Positions 1 through 7,813 of a stretch of 32,108 bases of DNA are shown piece by piece. The stretch is from Deltaproteobacteria bacterium (lineage in GTDB: Bacteria > Lernaellota > Lernaellaia > JACKCT01). Made by a program: the position numbers and the translations under genes. The notes beneath the pieces were generated by a model. The model searched no databases and was not told the DNA's origin. It saw only the letters and a list, made by a program, of their open reading frames with translations. How positions within the stretch are numbered: the first letter of the stretch is position 1; each line of letters starts with the position of its first letter. Where the stretch lies: assembly GCA_020845895.1 (NCBI GenBank), contig JADLEX010000033.1, positions 1 through 32,108 of the forward strand. Direction: 5' to 3'.

Positions 1-71
1 AGGACGACGGCCACGTGCTCGTCACCGCGGACGGCGACGATCTGGTCGTGGAGACGTTCCCGACCGAGTAG
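1..71 (+). CDS. C-terminal end of an unidentified protein (partial)
   Basis: An open frame enters from the left edge (codons from base 3) and stops at TAG 69-71. The last residues read DDGHVLVTADGDDLVVETFP-TE, alternating acidic and beta-strand-like residues. The codons are strongly GC-ending, like those of the genes to the right. Only 22 residues are visible, so no family can be named. It stops before the promoter at 107-135, so the next gene probably starts its own transcript. Confidence 0.5.
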   Translation, partial: DDGHVLVTADGDDLVVETFPTE

Positions 72-106
72 ACGGCGGGCGCTACGCCGGAACGCAACGT
101 CGCCCC

Positions 107-135
107 TTGGCAACCGGGTCGTTCGTTGCCACAAT
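107..135 (+). promoter_or_regulatory. Sigma-70-type promoter for the membrane protein gene
   Basis: TTGGCA (107-112) matches the -35 consensus at five of six positions. A 17-base spacer leads to CACAAT (130-135), which matches the -10 at four of six. The predicted transcript start is near 142, 25 bases before the ATG at 167. The TTG at 107 and the ATG at 134, both in frame with the downstream gene, lie inside the promoter, which argues against them as start codons. Prediction from motif only. Confidence 0.5.
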
Positions 136-166
136 GCGTCGTTTTCCAACACGCGGGGTTTGGGCG

Positions 167-697
167 ATGCAGGGCAATCTGTCGGTCCAAGAGCTTCAGT
201 TCAAGAAGGTCATGGGGGTCCTCGCGATCCTCTTTTTCGTCGCGCTCGGCGTCATGACATTCAGCCCCGAGTGGTACACTCACGGCGTGAACGTCGTTGC
301 GAAAGTTTTCGGCCAGCCGCAGGCGCCCGTGACCATGCGCGTGCCGGCCGAGGCCGTGTGGGGCGCGGTGTACGTGAACGCCGAGCGGCCCGAGAACACC
401 CCCGCGAAACCCTACGCCGAGCGTACGCACGTCGCCTTCACGTGCACGTCGCTGCTGCTGCTCACGCTCATCGCGGCAGGCTGTTGGATCAATCCGCGCC
501 GGTACATGGAGTACATTCCGGTGCTGCTCTTCGTGAAGCTCGTGCCGTCGATTTTCTCGCTCGGCTTCTACTTCTTCGTCGCGAAGTACTTCGTCCACAT
601 CCTGACACCGATCCTCGACGTGCCGCTCTTCGGGCTCATCCTGGTGATGTGGCTGCGTGCGAAGGGTCCCGCCAAGGCGGAGACGGCGCCCGTCTGA
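167..697 (+). CDS. Four-helix integral membrane protein, unknown function
   Basis: A 176-residue protein starting MQGNLSVQEL. The ATG at 167 was chosen over in-frame starts at 107 and 134 because those fall in a promoter-like element and because GGGG lies about 10 bases upstream of 167. Hydrophobic stretches near residues 15-32, 90-108, 117-140 and 145-160 predict four membrane helices. A polar loop of about 55 residues lies between the first two. There is no cleavable signal and no catalytic motif was recognised. The C-terminus is short and basic/alanine-rich. rarA starts 20 bases downstream on the same strand and may be co-transcribed. I cannot assign a function; a small DoxX-like or other orphan membrane family is possible but unsupported. 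Confidence 0.75.
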   Translation: MQGNLSVQELQFKKVMGVLAILFFVALGVMTFSPEWYTHGVNVVAKVFGQPQAPVTMRVPAEAVWGAVYVNAERPENTPAKPYAERTHVAFTCTSLLLLTLIAAGCWINPRRYMEYIPVLLFVKLVPSIFSLGFYFFVAKYFVHILTPILDVPLFGLILVMWLRAKGPAKAETAPV

Positions 698-717
698 ACA
701 CGCCCAAGGGGGCAGCC

Positions 718-2076
718 ATGACCGGCGATCTGTTCGGCACGCCGGAAACCGATTCAGGCGAAACGTCCCGGACCGCGCGCGCGCCGCTGGCCGACCGCAT
801 GCGTCCGAAGACGCTCGACGACGTGGTCGGGCAGGACGAGGTCGTCGGTCCGGGAACGATGCTGCGTCAGGCGGTCGAGAGCGGGCAATTGCCCTCGATG
901 ATATTCTGGGGTCCGCCGGGATCGGGAAAAACCACCATCGCGCGCATCCTCGCCGGGGTCACGGGCAGCCGCTTCGTCGCGTTTTCCGCAGTGCTCTCGG
1001 GCGTAAAAGAGATTCGCCAGATCGTCGAGGCCGCGCGGGCGCACCGCGCGCGGGGCGGCGGACGCACCATTCTTTTCGTCGACGAAATCCACCGCTTCAA
1101 CAAGAGCCAGCAGGACAGTTTTTTGCCCCATGTCGAGGCCGGCGTCATCACGCTCGTCGGGGCGACGACCGAGAACCCGAGCTTCGAAGTTAACGCGGCG
1201 CTGCTCTCGCGCTGCCGCGTGCTCACGCTCCGGCCCATCGACGAGGCGTCGCTGCGCAAGGTTGCCGAGAAGGCGCTCGCCGACCCGACCGATGGCCTCG
1301 GCGCGGATCGCTGGAAGCTCGAGGACGAGGCGTGGGCGCAGCTCACCGGCAGCGCCGACGGCGATGCGCGGCGCGTGCTCAACACGCTCGAGGTCGTGGC
1401 GGGGCTTCGCCTGCGCGAGGAAGACGGCGCGCGGGTCGTCACGGCGGCCGATGTGCGCGAGGCGCTGCAGACGAAGTCGCTCGTGTACGACAAGTCCGGC
1501 GAGGAGCACTACAACGTCATCTCGGCGTTCATCAAGAGCCTGCGCGGATCGGACCCCGACGCGGCGCTCTACTACCTCGCGCGCATGGTCGAGGCCGGCG
1601 AGGACGCCGTGTTCATCGCGCGGCGCATGGTGGTGCTCGCGAGCGAGGACATCGGCAACGCAGACCTGCGCGCGCTGCCGCTCGCCGTCGCAACCATGCA
1701 GGCCGTGCACATGATCGGCATGCCCGAGGCGCGCATCAACCTCGCGCAGTGCGCAACGTATCTGGCGACCGCGCCCAAAAGCAACGCGAGCTACATGGGA
1801 CTCGAAGCCGCCGTCGCCGAGGTGCGCGACACCGGCGCGCTGCCCGTGCCGCTCGCCGTGCGCAACGCGCCGACGCGCCTGATGAAGGAGCTCGGCTACC
1901 ACCAGGGTTATCGCTACGACCACGACTCGCCCGGTCGCCACGCGGCCCAGCAGTTCCTGCCCGACGAGCTGGCCGATCGACAATTCTACGAACCCACCGG
2001 CGAGGGACACGAGGAGGCGATCCGAAAGCGCCTCGAATGGCTGCGCTCGCGAAAAAAGAGCCGACCCGATGAGTGA
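718..2076 (+). CDS. rarA: Replication-associated recombination protein RarA (MgsA), AAA+ ATPase
   Basis: A 452-residue AAA+ clamp-loader-like ATPase of the RarA/MgsA/WRNIP1 family, which acts at stalled replication forks. Visible motifs are Walker A GPPGSGKTT (65-73), the family-typical SAVLSGVKEIR (90-100), Walker B ILFVDEIHRFNKSQQD (118-133), sensor-1-like GATTENPSF (148-156) and an SRCRV segment (164-168) containing the expected arginine finger. The C-terminal half has the family's DEHYNVISAFIKSLRGSDPDAA-type tetramerisation region and ends in a charged tail. The length is normal (E. coli RarA 447). AAGGGGG sits about 5 bases before the ATG. The gene follows the membrane protein by 20 bases and ends 20 bases from the convergent EamA gene. 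The short gap at 2077-2096 has a small GC hairpin but no T-run. Confidence 0.96.
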   Translation: MTGDLFGTPETDSGETSRTARAPLADRMRPKTLDDVVGQDEVVGPGTMLRQAVESGQLPSMIFWGPPGSGKTTIARILAGVTGSRFVAFSAVLSGVKEIRQIVEAARAHRARGGGRTILFVDEIHRFNKSQQDSFLPHVEAGVITLVGATTENPSFEVNAALLSRCRVLTLRPIDEASLRKVAEKALADPTDGLGADRWKLEDEAWAQLTGSADGDARRVLNTLEVVAGLRLREEDGARVVTAADVREALQTKSLVYDKSGEEHYNVISAFIKSLRGSDPDAALYYLARMVEAGEDAVFIARRMVVLASEDIGNADLRALPLAVATMQAVHMIGMPEARINLAQCATYLATAPKSNASYMGLEAAVAEVRDTGALPVPLAVRNAPTRLMKELGYHQGYRYDHDSPGRHAAQQFLPDELADRQFYEPTGEGHEEAIRKRLEWLRSRKKSRPDE

Positions 2077-2096
2077 TGCCGGGCCGCCGGCGCGCG

Positions 2097-3065
2097 TCAG
2101 CGCGTGCCCACGCGCGCCCCGGCGAATCCCGGCGCGGAGGCGCGGCGCGTCGCAAACGCCAGCACCACGCCCGCCACGATGACGAGCAACGAGCCCGCCC
2201 ACTGGATGGGGCTCGTGCGTTCGCCGAACATCGGTATCGCCATCACGTGCGTGATGATGATGCCGAGGTACGACAGCGCGCTGATCGTGGCGGCGCGGTC
2301 GAGCGAGTACGCGCGCGTCATGGCGAGCTGGCCGAATCCCGCGGAGATCCCCGTGAGCGCAAGCACGGCAAGACCGGCCGGATCGGGCGTAACCCAAACG
2401 GGAATCGAGAGTGCGATCATCACGATCGCGCCGAAAACGGAGAAATGCAGGACGATCGCTTCGTGACTCTCGTTTTTTCCCAGACGGCGCAGATAGATCA
2501 TCGCCACGCCGTAGCTCATCGCGCCCGCCGTGGAGATCGCCGCGAGCTGAAGCGCCACGTCGAAACTCGGTTTGACGACGAGCGCGACGCCGACGATGGA
2601 CAGAGGGACCGCGAGAAAAACAGCCCGCGACACGCGCTCGCCGATGAGCGGCCAGGAGAGCAGCGCGACGAAGACGGGGCCGGTGGAGTTGAGCGTAACC
2701 GCGTCGCCCAGCGGGATACGCGGCGACGAGAGCGTGTAAAAGATCGCGAGCGCCGAGCCGGTGCCGAAGATGGTGCGCACCCATGCCACGCGTCGGTTTT
2801 CGATGCGCAGCGACGCGCCGCGCAGCATGGCGAATCCCCACGCGATGAGCGCGCCGATCACGAAGCGCGCCGCGGCGACCTCCATCCACGGCACGTGCCG
2901 CGCGCCCATGCGCGTGAAGACGCTCATGAGCGAGAAGAGCACCTGCGCGACCAGCATCCACGCGATGCCGCTGTGCAGCAGCGAGCGCGATTTCGCGGGT
3001 GCCGCGGGAGGCTCGTCGATCAGCGGATCGTCTTCGCGATCCGAAGTGGGCGTTTGGGATTTCAC
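2097..3065 (-). CDS. EamA/DMT-family transporter
   Basis: A 322-residue drug/metabolite-transporter superfamily membrane protein. After a polar N-terminal tail of about 30 residues there are ten hydrophobic segments arranged as two EamA repeats. The first repeat contains the MARFVIGALI-like helix (AAARFVIGAL) and the second ends with SALSYLGIIITHVMAIPMFGE. The GTG start at 3065 lies 8 bases after the galE stop; no strong ribosome site is visible, so translation probably depends on galE. The same frame is open far upstream, but that part overlaps galE and is a shadow. The superfamily includes amino-acid, metabolite and, in eukaryotes, nucleotide-sugar exporters, so a role with the sugar genes is attractive but inferred. 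It is the last gene of the polysaccharide run. Confidence 0.85.
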   Translation of the reverse strand: MKSQTPTSDREDDPLIDEPPAAPAKSRSLLHSGIAWMLVAQVLFSLMSVFTRMGARHVPWMEVAAARFVIGALIAWGFAMLRGASLRIENRRVAWVRTIFGTGSALAIFYTLSSPRIPLGDAVTLNSTGPVFVALLSWPLIGERVSRAVFLAVPLSIVGVALVVKPSFDVALQLAAISTAGAMSYGVAMIYLRRLGKNESHEAIVLHFSVFGAIVMIALSIPVWVTPDPAGLAVLALTGISAGFGQLAMTRAYSLDRAATISALSYLGIIITHVMAIPMFGERTSPIQWAGSLLVIVAGVVLAFATRRASAPGFAGARVGTR

Positions 3066-3073
3066 GGAGGCTC

Positions 3074-4051
3074 TCAGGCGTAGCCGCGCGGATGGTCGCG
3101 GTGCCACTCCCAGGCCGACGCGATGATGTCCTCGATGGACGGGATCTCGCAGGCGAATCCGAGTTCGCGCGCGATTTTTTCGGTCGTCGAAACCAGCTCC
3201 GGCGGGTCCCCCGGGCGGCGCGGCGCTTCGATCGCCGGAATCTCGCGCCCGGTGACGCGCCGCGCCGCGTCGATCACCTCGCGCACGCTGTAGCCCGATC
3301 CGTTGCCGAGGTTGTAGTGGTCGAAGCCGGTTCCGGCCGGCGCGGAGAGCGCGGCGACGTGCGCGCGGGCGAGATCGCGGATGTGGATGTAATCGCGAAT
3401 CGCCGTGCCGTCGCGTGTGGGGTAATCCGTCCCGAAGATCGACACGTGCTCGCGCTGCCCGAGCGGCACCTGGAGCACGAGCGGGATCAAATGCGTCTCC
3501 GGCTGGTGGTCCTCGCCGAGGCCGCCGTACGCGCCGCACGCGTTGAAGTAACGCAAAATCGTGACGCGCAAGCCGTGAATGCGCTGGTACCACGCGAGCA
3601 TCCGCTCGAACATCAGCTTCGATTCGCCGTAAACGCTTTCGGGCGTTTGCGGATCGTCCTCGCGAATCGGCAGCGTTCGCGGCGTGCCGTAGGTCGCGCA
3701 GGTGGACGAAAAGACGATGTGGGGCGTTCCCTCGGCGCGCATCGCTTCGAGCACGCGCAGCCCCGTGGCGACGTTGTTGTCGAAGTAGAGTTCGGGCTTT
3801 TCCATCGACTCGGGGACAAGGCTATGCGCCGCGAAGTGCAACACGCAGGTGACGCGGTGCTCGCGCAGCGCGCGGCGCAGGCGGTCGGTGTCGGCGAGTT
3901 CGCCCTGGACGAATTGCGCGCCGGCTGGAACGGCCTGCCGATGACCGCGCGAGAGGTTGTCGTACACCACGACGTCGCGACCCGCTTCGATCAGCACCTT
4001 CGCGGTGACCGAACCGATATACCCCGCGCCGCCGGCGACGAGCACGCTCAC
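3074..4051 (-). CDS. galE: UDP-glucose 4-epimerase
   Basis: A 325-residue extended short-chain dehydrogenase that interconverts UDP-glucose and UDP-galactose using bound NAD+. The NAD fold has GGAGYIGS (7-14). The catalytic site shows SSTCATYG (115-122) and YxxxK at Y141/K145. RYFNACGA (167-174) and the [10 protein letters not shown] segment are typical of GalE. The length is slightly below E. coli GalE (338). The GTG start at 4051 overlaps the stop of the upstream decarboxylase gene by four bases (GTGA), so the two are probably translationally coupled. The ATG-initiated longer frame to 4141 would extend into the neighbour and add residues before the nucleotide-binding strand, so it was not chosen. 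Confidence 0.93.
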   Translation of the reverse strand: MSVLVAGGAGYIGSVTAKVLIEAGRDVVVYDNLSRGHRQAVPAGAQFVQGELADTDRLRRALREHRVTCVLHFAAHSLVPESMEKPELYFDNNVATGLRVLEAMRAEGTPHIVFSSTCATYGTPRTLPIREDDPQTPESVYGESKLMFERMLAWYQRIHGLRVTILRYFNACGAYGGLGEDHQPETHLIPLVLQVPLGQREHVSIFGTDYPTRDGTAIRDYIHIRDLARAHVAALSAPAGTGFDHYNLGNGSGYSVREVIDAARRVTGREIPAIEAPRRPGDPPELVSTTEKIARELGFACEIPSIEDIIASAWEWHRDHPRGYA

Positions 4052-5001
4052 TGCGCGGCCGGATTCAGTCGGTCGATTCGGGACCGGAAGTAGTCGAAGG
4101 TGATTTTCAGACCGTCTTCGAGCGATACCTCGGGCTGCCAACCGAGAATTTCCTTCGCGAGCGAGATGTCGGGTTGGCGGACCTTGGGATCGTCCTCGGG
4201 GAGCGGTTTGAACACGATCTCGCTACGGCTCCCGGTGACCTCGATGATCTTCTTCGCGAATTCGAGAATCGTCATCTCGCGCGGATTGCCGAGGTTGACG
4301 GGCAGCGGGTAGTCGCTCATGAGCAGACGGTCGATGCCGCGCACGAGGTCGGAGACATAACAGAACGAGCGCGTCTGCCGGCCGTCGCCGAAGACGGTGA
4401 TCGGCTCGCCGCGCAGCGCCTGGCTGCCGAACGCGGGTACCACGCGACCGTCGCGCAGACGCATGCGCGGACCGAAGGTGTTGAAGATGCGCACGATGCG
4501 CGTCTCGACGCCGTGGAAGCGCTGATAGGCCATCGCGATCGCCTCGGCGAAGCGCTTGGCTTCGTCATAAACGCCGCGCGGGCCGATGGGGTTGACGTTG
4601 CCCCAGTAGTCCTCGGTCTGCGGATGCACCAGAGGATCGCCGTAGACCTCGCTCGTGCTCGCGAGCAGGAACCGCGCGCCCTTGGCCTTGGCGAGGCCGA
4701 GGGTGTTGTGCGTGCCGAGCGCGCCGACCTTGAGCGTCTGGATCGGCAGTTCGAGGTAGTCGATGGGCGACGCAGGCGACGCGAAGTGCAGGATGTAGTC
4801 GAGCGGCCCGTCGAGGTAGATGTAGCTCGTGATGTTGTGCTTGATGAACGTGAAATTCTCGGCGGTGATGTGCGCGATGTTGTCGACCGAGCCGGTCAGC
4901 AAATTGTCCATCGCGATGACGTCGAATCCCTTGGCGACGTAGTAGTCGCACAGGTGCGATCCGATGAATCCCGCGCCGCCGGTGATGAGAATGCGCGGCA
5001 T
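4048..5001 (-). CDS. UDP-glucuronate decarboxylase (UDP-xylose synthase)
   Basis: A 317-residue short-chain dehydrogenase/decarboxylase converting UDP-glucuronate to UDP-xylose and CO2. It has GGAGFIGSH (8-16) and the family-diagnostic [20 protein letters not shown] (72-91). The active-site segment is STSEVYGDP (115-123), with Y145 and K149 in [18 protein letters not shown] and the [16 protein letters not shown] block also match the UXS group rather than dTDP-glucose dehydratases. It lies 3 bases after the UDP-glucose dehydrogenase gene, which makes its substrate, and overlaps galE by four bases. The cytoplasmic UXS domain is full length with no ArnA-type formyltransferase, so the expected product is UDP-xylose rather than the 4-keto pentose. 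Confidence 0.94.
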   Translation of the reverse strand: MPRILITGGAGFIGSHLCDYYVAKGFDVIAMDNLLTGSVDNIAHITAENFTFIKHNITSYIYLDGPLDYILHFASPASPIDYLELPIQTLKVGALGTHNTLGLAKAKGARFLLASTSEVYGDPLVHPQTEDYWGNVNPIGPRGVYDEAKRFAEAIAMAYQRFHGVETRIVRIFNTFGPRMRLRDGRVVPAFGSQALRGEPITVFGDGRQTRSFCYVSDLVRGIDRLLMSDYPLPVNLGNPREMTILEFAKKIIEVTGSRSEIVFKPLPEDDPKVRQPDISLAKEILGWQPEVSLEDGLKITFDYFRSRIDRLNPAAQ

Positions 5002-5004
5002 CGA

Positions 5005-6360
5005 TCAGGCGTCCCGCGCGGCGAGCACGGCGGGGCGGCCCACCGAGTAATAGTCGATGCGGTGCCGCCGCGCGATCTCCTCGTCGAAAAGGTTGCGTCC
5101 GTCGATGACGACGCGCGTTCGCAGGTGCGTCGCGATGCGATCGAAATTCGGCTGGCGGTACTCGTTCCACTCGGTGCAGATCACGAGCGCGTCCGCGCCT
5201 TCGAGCGCCTCGTAGTTGTTTTTGTGAAGCTCCACCGCGCCGCTCGTGATCGCGTCCGCGAACACGCCATGCGCGACCTCGAGCGCCGCGGGGTCCGTCG
5301 CACGCACCCGGGCGCCCGCCGCGACGAGGCGCTCGATCGTCACCACCGACGGAGCTTCTCGCATGTCGTCGGTCTGCGGCTTGAACGCGAGTCCCCACAC
5401 GGCGACGGTTCGGCCGGAGAGGTCGTCGCCGAACACCGCGAGGACCTTGTCGGCGAGCCAGTTCTTCTGCAGGTCGTTCACCTCGTCCACCGCCGTGGCG
5501 ATCTTCATGTGGCGACCGGACTCCTCGCCGATGCGGATCAGCGCCTTCACGTCCTTGGGAAAACACGAGCCGCCGTATCCGACGCCCGGGAAGATGAACT
5601 GAAACCCGATGCGCCGGTCGTGGCCGATGCCCTTGCGCACCATGTTCACGTCGGCGCCGACGCGCTCGCACAGCGCGGCGATCTCGTTCATGAAGCTGAT
5701 CTTCGTCGCCAGCATCGCGTTGGCCGCGTACTTGGTCATCTCGGCGCTGCGCACGTCCATGACGAGAATCGGATTCTCATTGCGCACGAACGGCCTGTAC
5801 AACTCGGTCATGACCTCGGCGACGTCGGGGTCGTCGGTGCCGATCACCACGCGGTCGGGCTTGAGAAAGTCGAGCACCGCCGCGCCCTCTTTCATGAACT
5901 CGGGATTCGAGACCACGTGGAAGGGTTTGTTGGTGATCGACGCGATCGTCTCGCGCACCATGTCCGCCGTGCCCTCGGGGACCGTGCTCTTGTCGACGAC
6001 GATTTTCGCGTGGCCCGACTTGTCGTCGCGCAACGTCTCGCCGATTTGCCTGGCGACCTGGAGCACGTACTTGAGATCGGCGCGGCCGTCGTGGTCCTGC
6101 GGCGTGCCCACGGCGACAAAGACGACGCGGCTCTTCAGGACGGCGGGGCGCAGATCAGTCGTGAACGCGAGGCGTCCCTCGGCCTGATTGCGCCGCACTA
6201 AATCCTCGAGCTCGGGTTCGTAGATGGGGATTTCGCCGGCGTTCAGCTTCAGGATCTTCGCGGCGTCCACGTCGACGCACACGACGTCGTTGCCGGTCTC
6301 GGCGAAACACGTGCCCGCGACGAGCCCGACGTACCCCGTACCAATGACGCAAATCTCCAT
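5005..6360 (-). CDS. ugd: UDP-glucose 6-dehydrogenase
   Basis: A 451-residue NAD-dependent enzyme oxidising UDP-glucose twice to UDP-glucuronate. The N-terminal Rossmann domain shows GTGYVGLVAG (7-16). VGTPQDHDG follows at 84-92 and DKSTVPEGT at 123-131. The catalytic cysteine is C266 in GYGGSCFPKD (261-270). The C-terminal nucleotide-binding domain begins near residue 310 (VAVWGLAFKPQTDDMR-like segment). The length is normal. The ATG at 6360 is preceded by GAGGGGAG about six bases upstream. The order ugd, decarboxylase, galE with 3-base and overlapping junctions indicates one operon making UDP-GlcA, UDP-Xyl and UDP-Gal. Confidence 0.96.
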   Translation of the reverse strand: MEICVIGTGYVGLVAGTCFAETGNDVVCVDVDAAKILKLNAGEIPIYEPELEDLVRRNQAEGRLAFTTDLRPAVLKSRVVFVAVGTPQDHDGRADLKYVLQVARQIGETLRDDKSGHAKIVVDKSTVPEGTADMVRETIASITNKPFHVVSNPEFMKEGAAVLDFLKPDRVVIGTDDPDVAEVMTELYRPFVRNENPILVMDVRSAEMTKYAANAMLATKISFMNEIAALCERVGADVNMVRKGIGHDRRIGFQFIFPGVGYGGSCFPKDVKALIRIGEESGRHMKIATAVDEVNDLQKNWLADKVLAVFGDDLSGRTVAVWGLAFKPQTDDMREAPSVVTIERLVAAGARVRATDPAALEVAHGVFADAITSGAVELHKNNYEALEGADALVICTEWNEYRQPNFDRIATHLRTRVVIDGRNLFDEEIARRHRIDYYSVGRPAVLAARDA

Positions 6361-6408
6361 CCCACTCCCCTCACGACCCTCGAAGGCGATTCCGGCGAGG
6401 CGGCGAAC

Positions 6409-7812
6409 CTAGTAGGCGTTCTTGTCGACAAATCCCCGCGCCAGGGTCATCCAGATAATGCGAATGTCCAACCAGAGCGACCAGTTCTCGATGTAGTAGA
6501 TGTCGCACTCGATGCGACGCCGCAGGTCGGTGTTTCCGCGCCAGCCGTTGGCCTGAGCCCAGCCGGTTATACCAGCTTTGACGCGGTGCCTCAACATGTA
6601 CTTGGGGATCTGCGTGCGGAATTGCTCAATAAAAACGGGCCTTTCCGGACGCGGACCCACCAGGCTCATGTGCCCGGCCAGCACGTTGAGGAGCTGCGGC
6701 AGCTCGTCGAGGTTCGTGCGCCGCATGAACGTGCCGATGCGCGTTCGGCGCGGATCGTCCTTGACCGCCCACACCGCTCCGGTGGCCGACTCGGCGTCCG
6801 TGCGCATCGACCGGAACTTCAGGATGCGGAAGGTGCGCCCGTCGAGGCCCATACGCTCCTGGGCGTAGAAGACGGGACCGCGGCTCGTGAGTTTGACCAG
6901 CGCCGCCAGGCCGAGCAGCAACGGGGAAAGAACCACGAGGCCGATGGATGTCGCGACGAGATCGAACGCGCGTTTCACCAAGGCATTCCACCCGTGCATC
7001 GGCGTGTCGCGCAGGCTGACGATCGGCAATCCCTCGAATTCCTCGACCGCCGCACGCAGCGTGACGTACTGATACAGGTCGGGCACGACCTTGACGTCCA
7101 CGAGCTCCTCGTCGAGGGCTTCGAGCACCTTGCGCAAACGATCGGCCGCAAAGAGCGGCAACGCGACGAGCACGAGTTCGATCCGCTCGGCGCGCACGAC
7201 GTGGGCGACGTCCTCCGGCGCGCCGTAAACGGGCCGGTCGAGGACGCGCTCGGGCATGGGTGCGTCGTCCGAAAGGAACCCGATAATTTCAAGGCCGAGC
7301 TCGCGGTGATCGAGCAGGCGCGACGCGAGCCCGCGGCCGAGCTCCCCCGTTCCGACGATCAGCGCGCGACGCACGCCGATACCTCGCCGATACCGCGCGA
7401 TCAGCGCGCGGCGAAACAAGACGTGTGTCGCGATGAGGGTGGCCGTCGAGAGCACGAAGAAGAGACCGAAGACGATACGGCTTGGCTTGTACTGCGCGAG
7501 AAAGAACGTGACGACGACGAAAACGAGAAACGAAATCGCGTGCGCACGCAGGACGAATGCGACCTCGCGGAACAGGCTGGGTACGGTCTTTTCGAGATTC
7601 GCGAGATTGGCGCGGAACACAACCGCCCAGATGAGCGCGACGAGCGCGCCGATCCACGCGTAGGTCGAAAACGCGGGCACGTGCGGCACGCGCAGCGCGA
7701 TGAGCCCGCTTTGGAATCGGATCGGATACGCGACGAGCCAGCATGCCACCACGACGACGAGATCGATCGCGAGATTCAGACTCGACTGGAACTGGCGGCG
7801 GCGACCCAGCAC
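6409..7812 (-). CDS. WcaJ-type polyprenyl-phosphate sugar-1-phosphate transferase
   Basis: A 467-residue polyprenyl glycosylphosphotransferase, the membrane enzyme that starts lipid-linked polysaccharide synthesis by putting a sugar-1-phosphate on undecaprenyl phosphate. Four hydrophobic helices lie in the first 135 residues. A Rossmann-like soluble domain starts at RRALIVGTGELGRG (148-161). A re-entrant/membrane helix is at 285-308. The catalytic sugar-transferase domain has RGPVFYAQERMG (311-322), ILKFRSMRTDAE (330-341), NLDELPQLLNV (367-377), GPRPERP (386-392) and ITGWAQANGWRG (415-426). Donor sugar (glucose, galactose or other) cannot be read from sequence. The start is GTG 7812, one base after the stop of the upstream glycosyltransferase gene. 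The gene is 48 bases from ugd. Confidence 0.93.
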   Translation of the reverse strand: MLGRRRQFQSSLNLAIDLVVVVACWLVAYPIRFQSGLIALRVPHVPAFSTYAWIGALVALIWAVVFRANLANLEKTVPSLFREVAFVLRAHAISFLVFVVVTFFLAQYKPSRIVFGLFFVLSTATLIATHVLFRRALIARYRRGIGVRRALIVGTGELGRGLASRLLDHRELGLEIIGFLSDDAPMPERVLDRPVYGAPEDVAHVVRAERIELVLVALPLFAADRLRKVLEALDEELVDVKVVPDLYQYVTLRAAVEEFEGLPIVSLRDTPMHGWNALVKRAFDLVATSIGLVVLSPLLLGLAALVKLTSRGPVFYAQERMGLDGRTFRILKFRSMRTDAESATGAVWAVKDDPRRTRIGTFMRRTNLDELPQLLNVLAGHMSLVGPRPERPVFIEQFRTQIPKYMLRHRVKAGITGWAQANGWRGNTDLRRRIECDIYYIENWSLWLDIRIIWMTLARGFVDKNAY

Positions 7813-7813
7813 G

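Noticed and set aside
2077-2096. Convergent terminator between rarA and the EamA gene
   Set aside because: The small GC hairpin (GCCGG-GCCG-CCGGC) has no T-run on either strand.
754-2961. 735-residue minus-strand frame over rarA and the EamA gene
   Set aside because: It runs across two real genes on both strands, is low-complexity Arg/Ala-rich, and has no recognised domain.
3066-3593. N-terminal extension of the EamA frame
   Set aside because: It overlaps galE in another phase and has no membrane or signal character.
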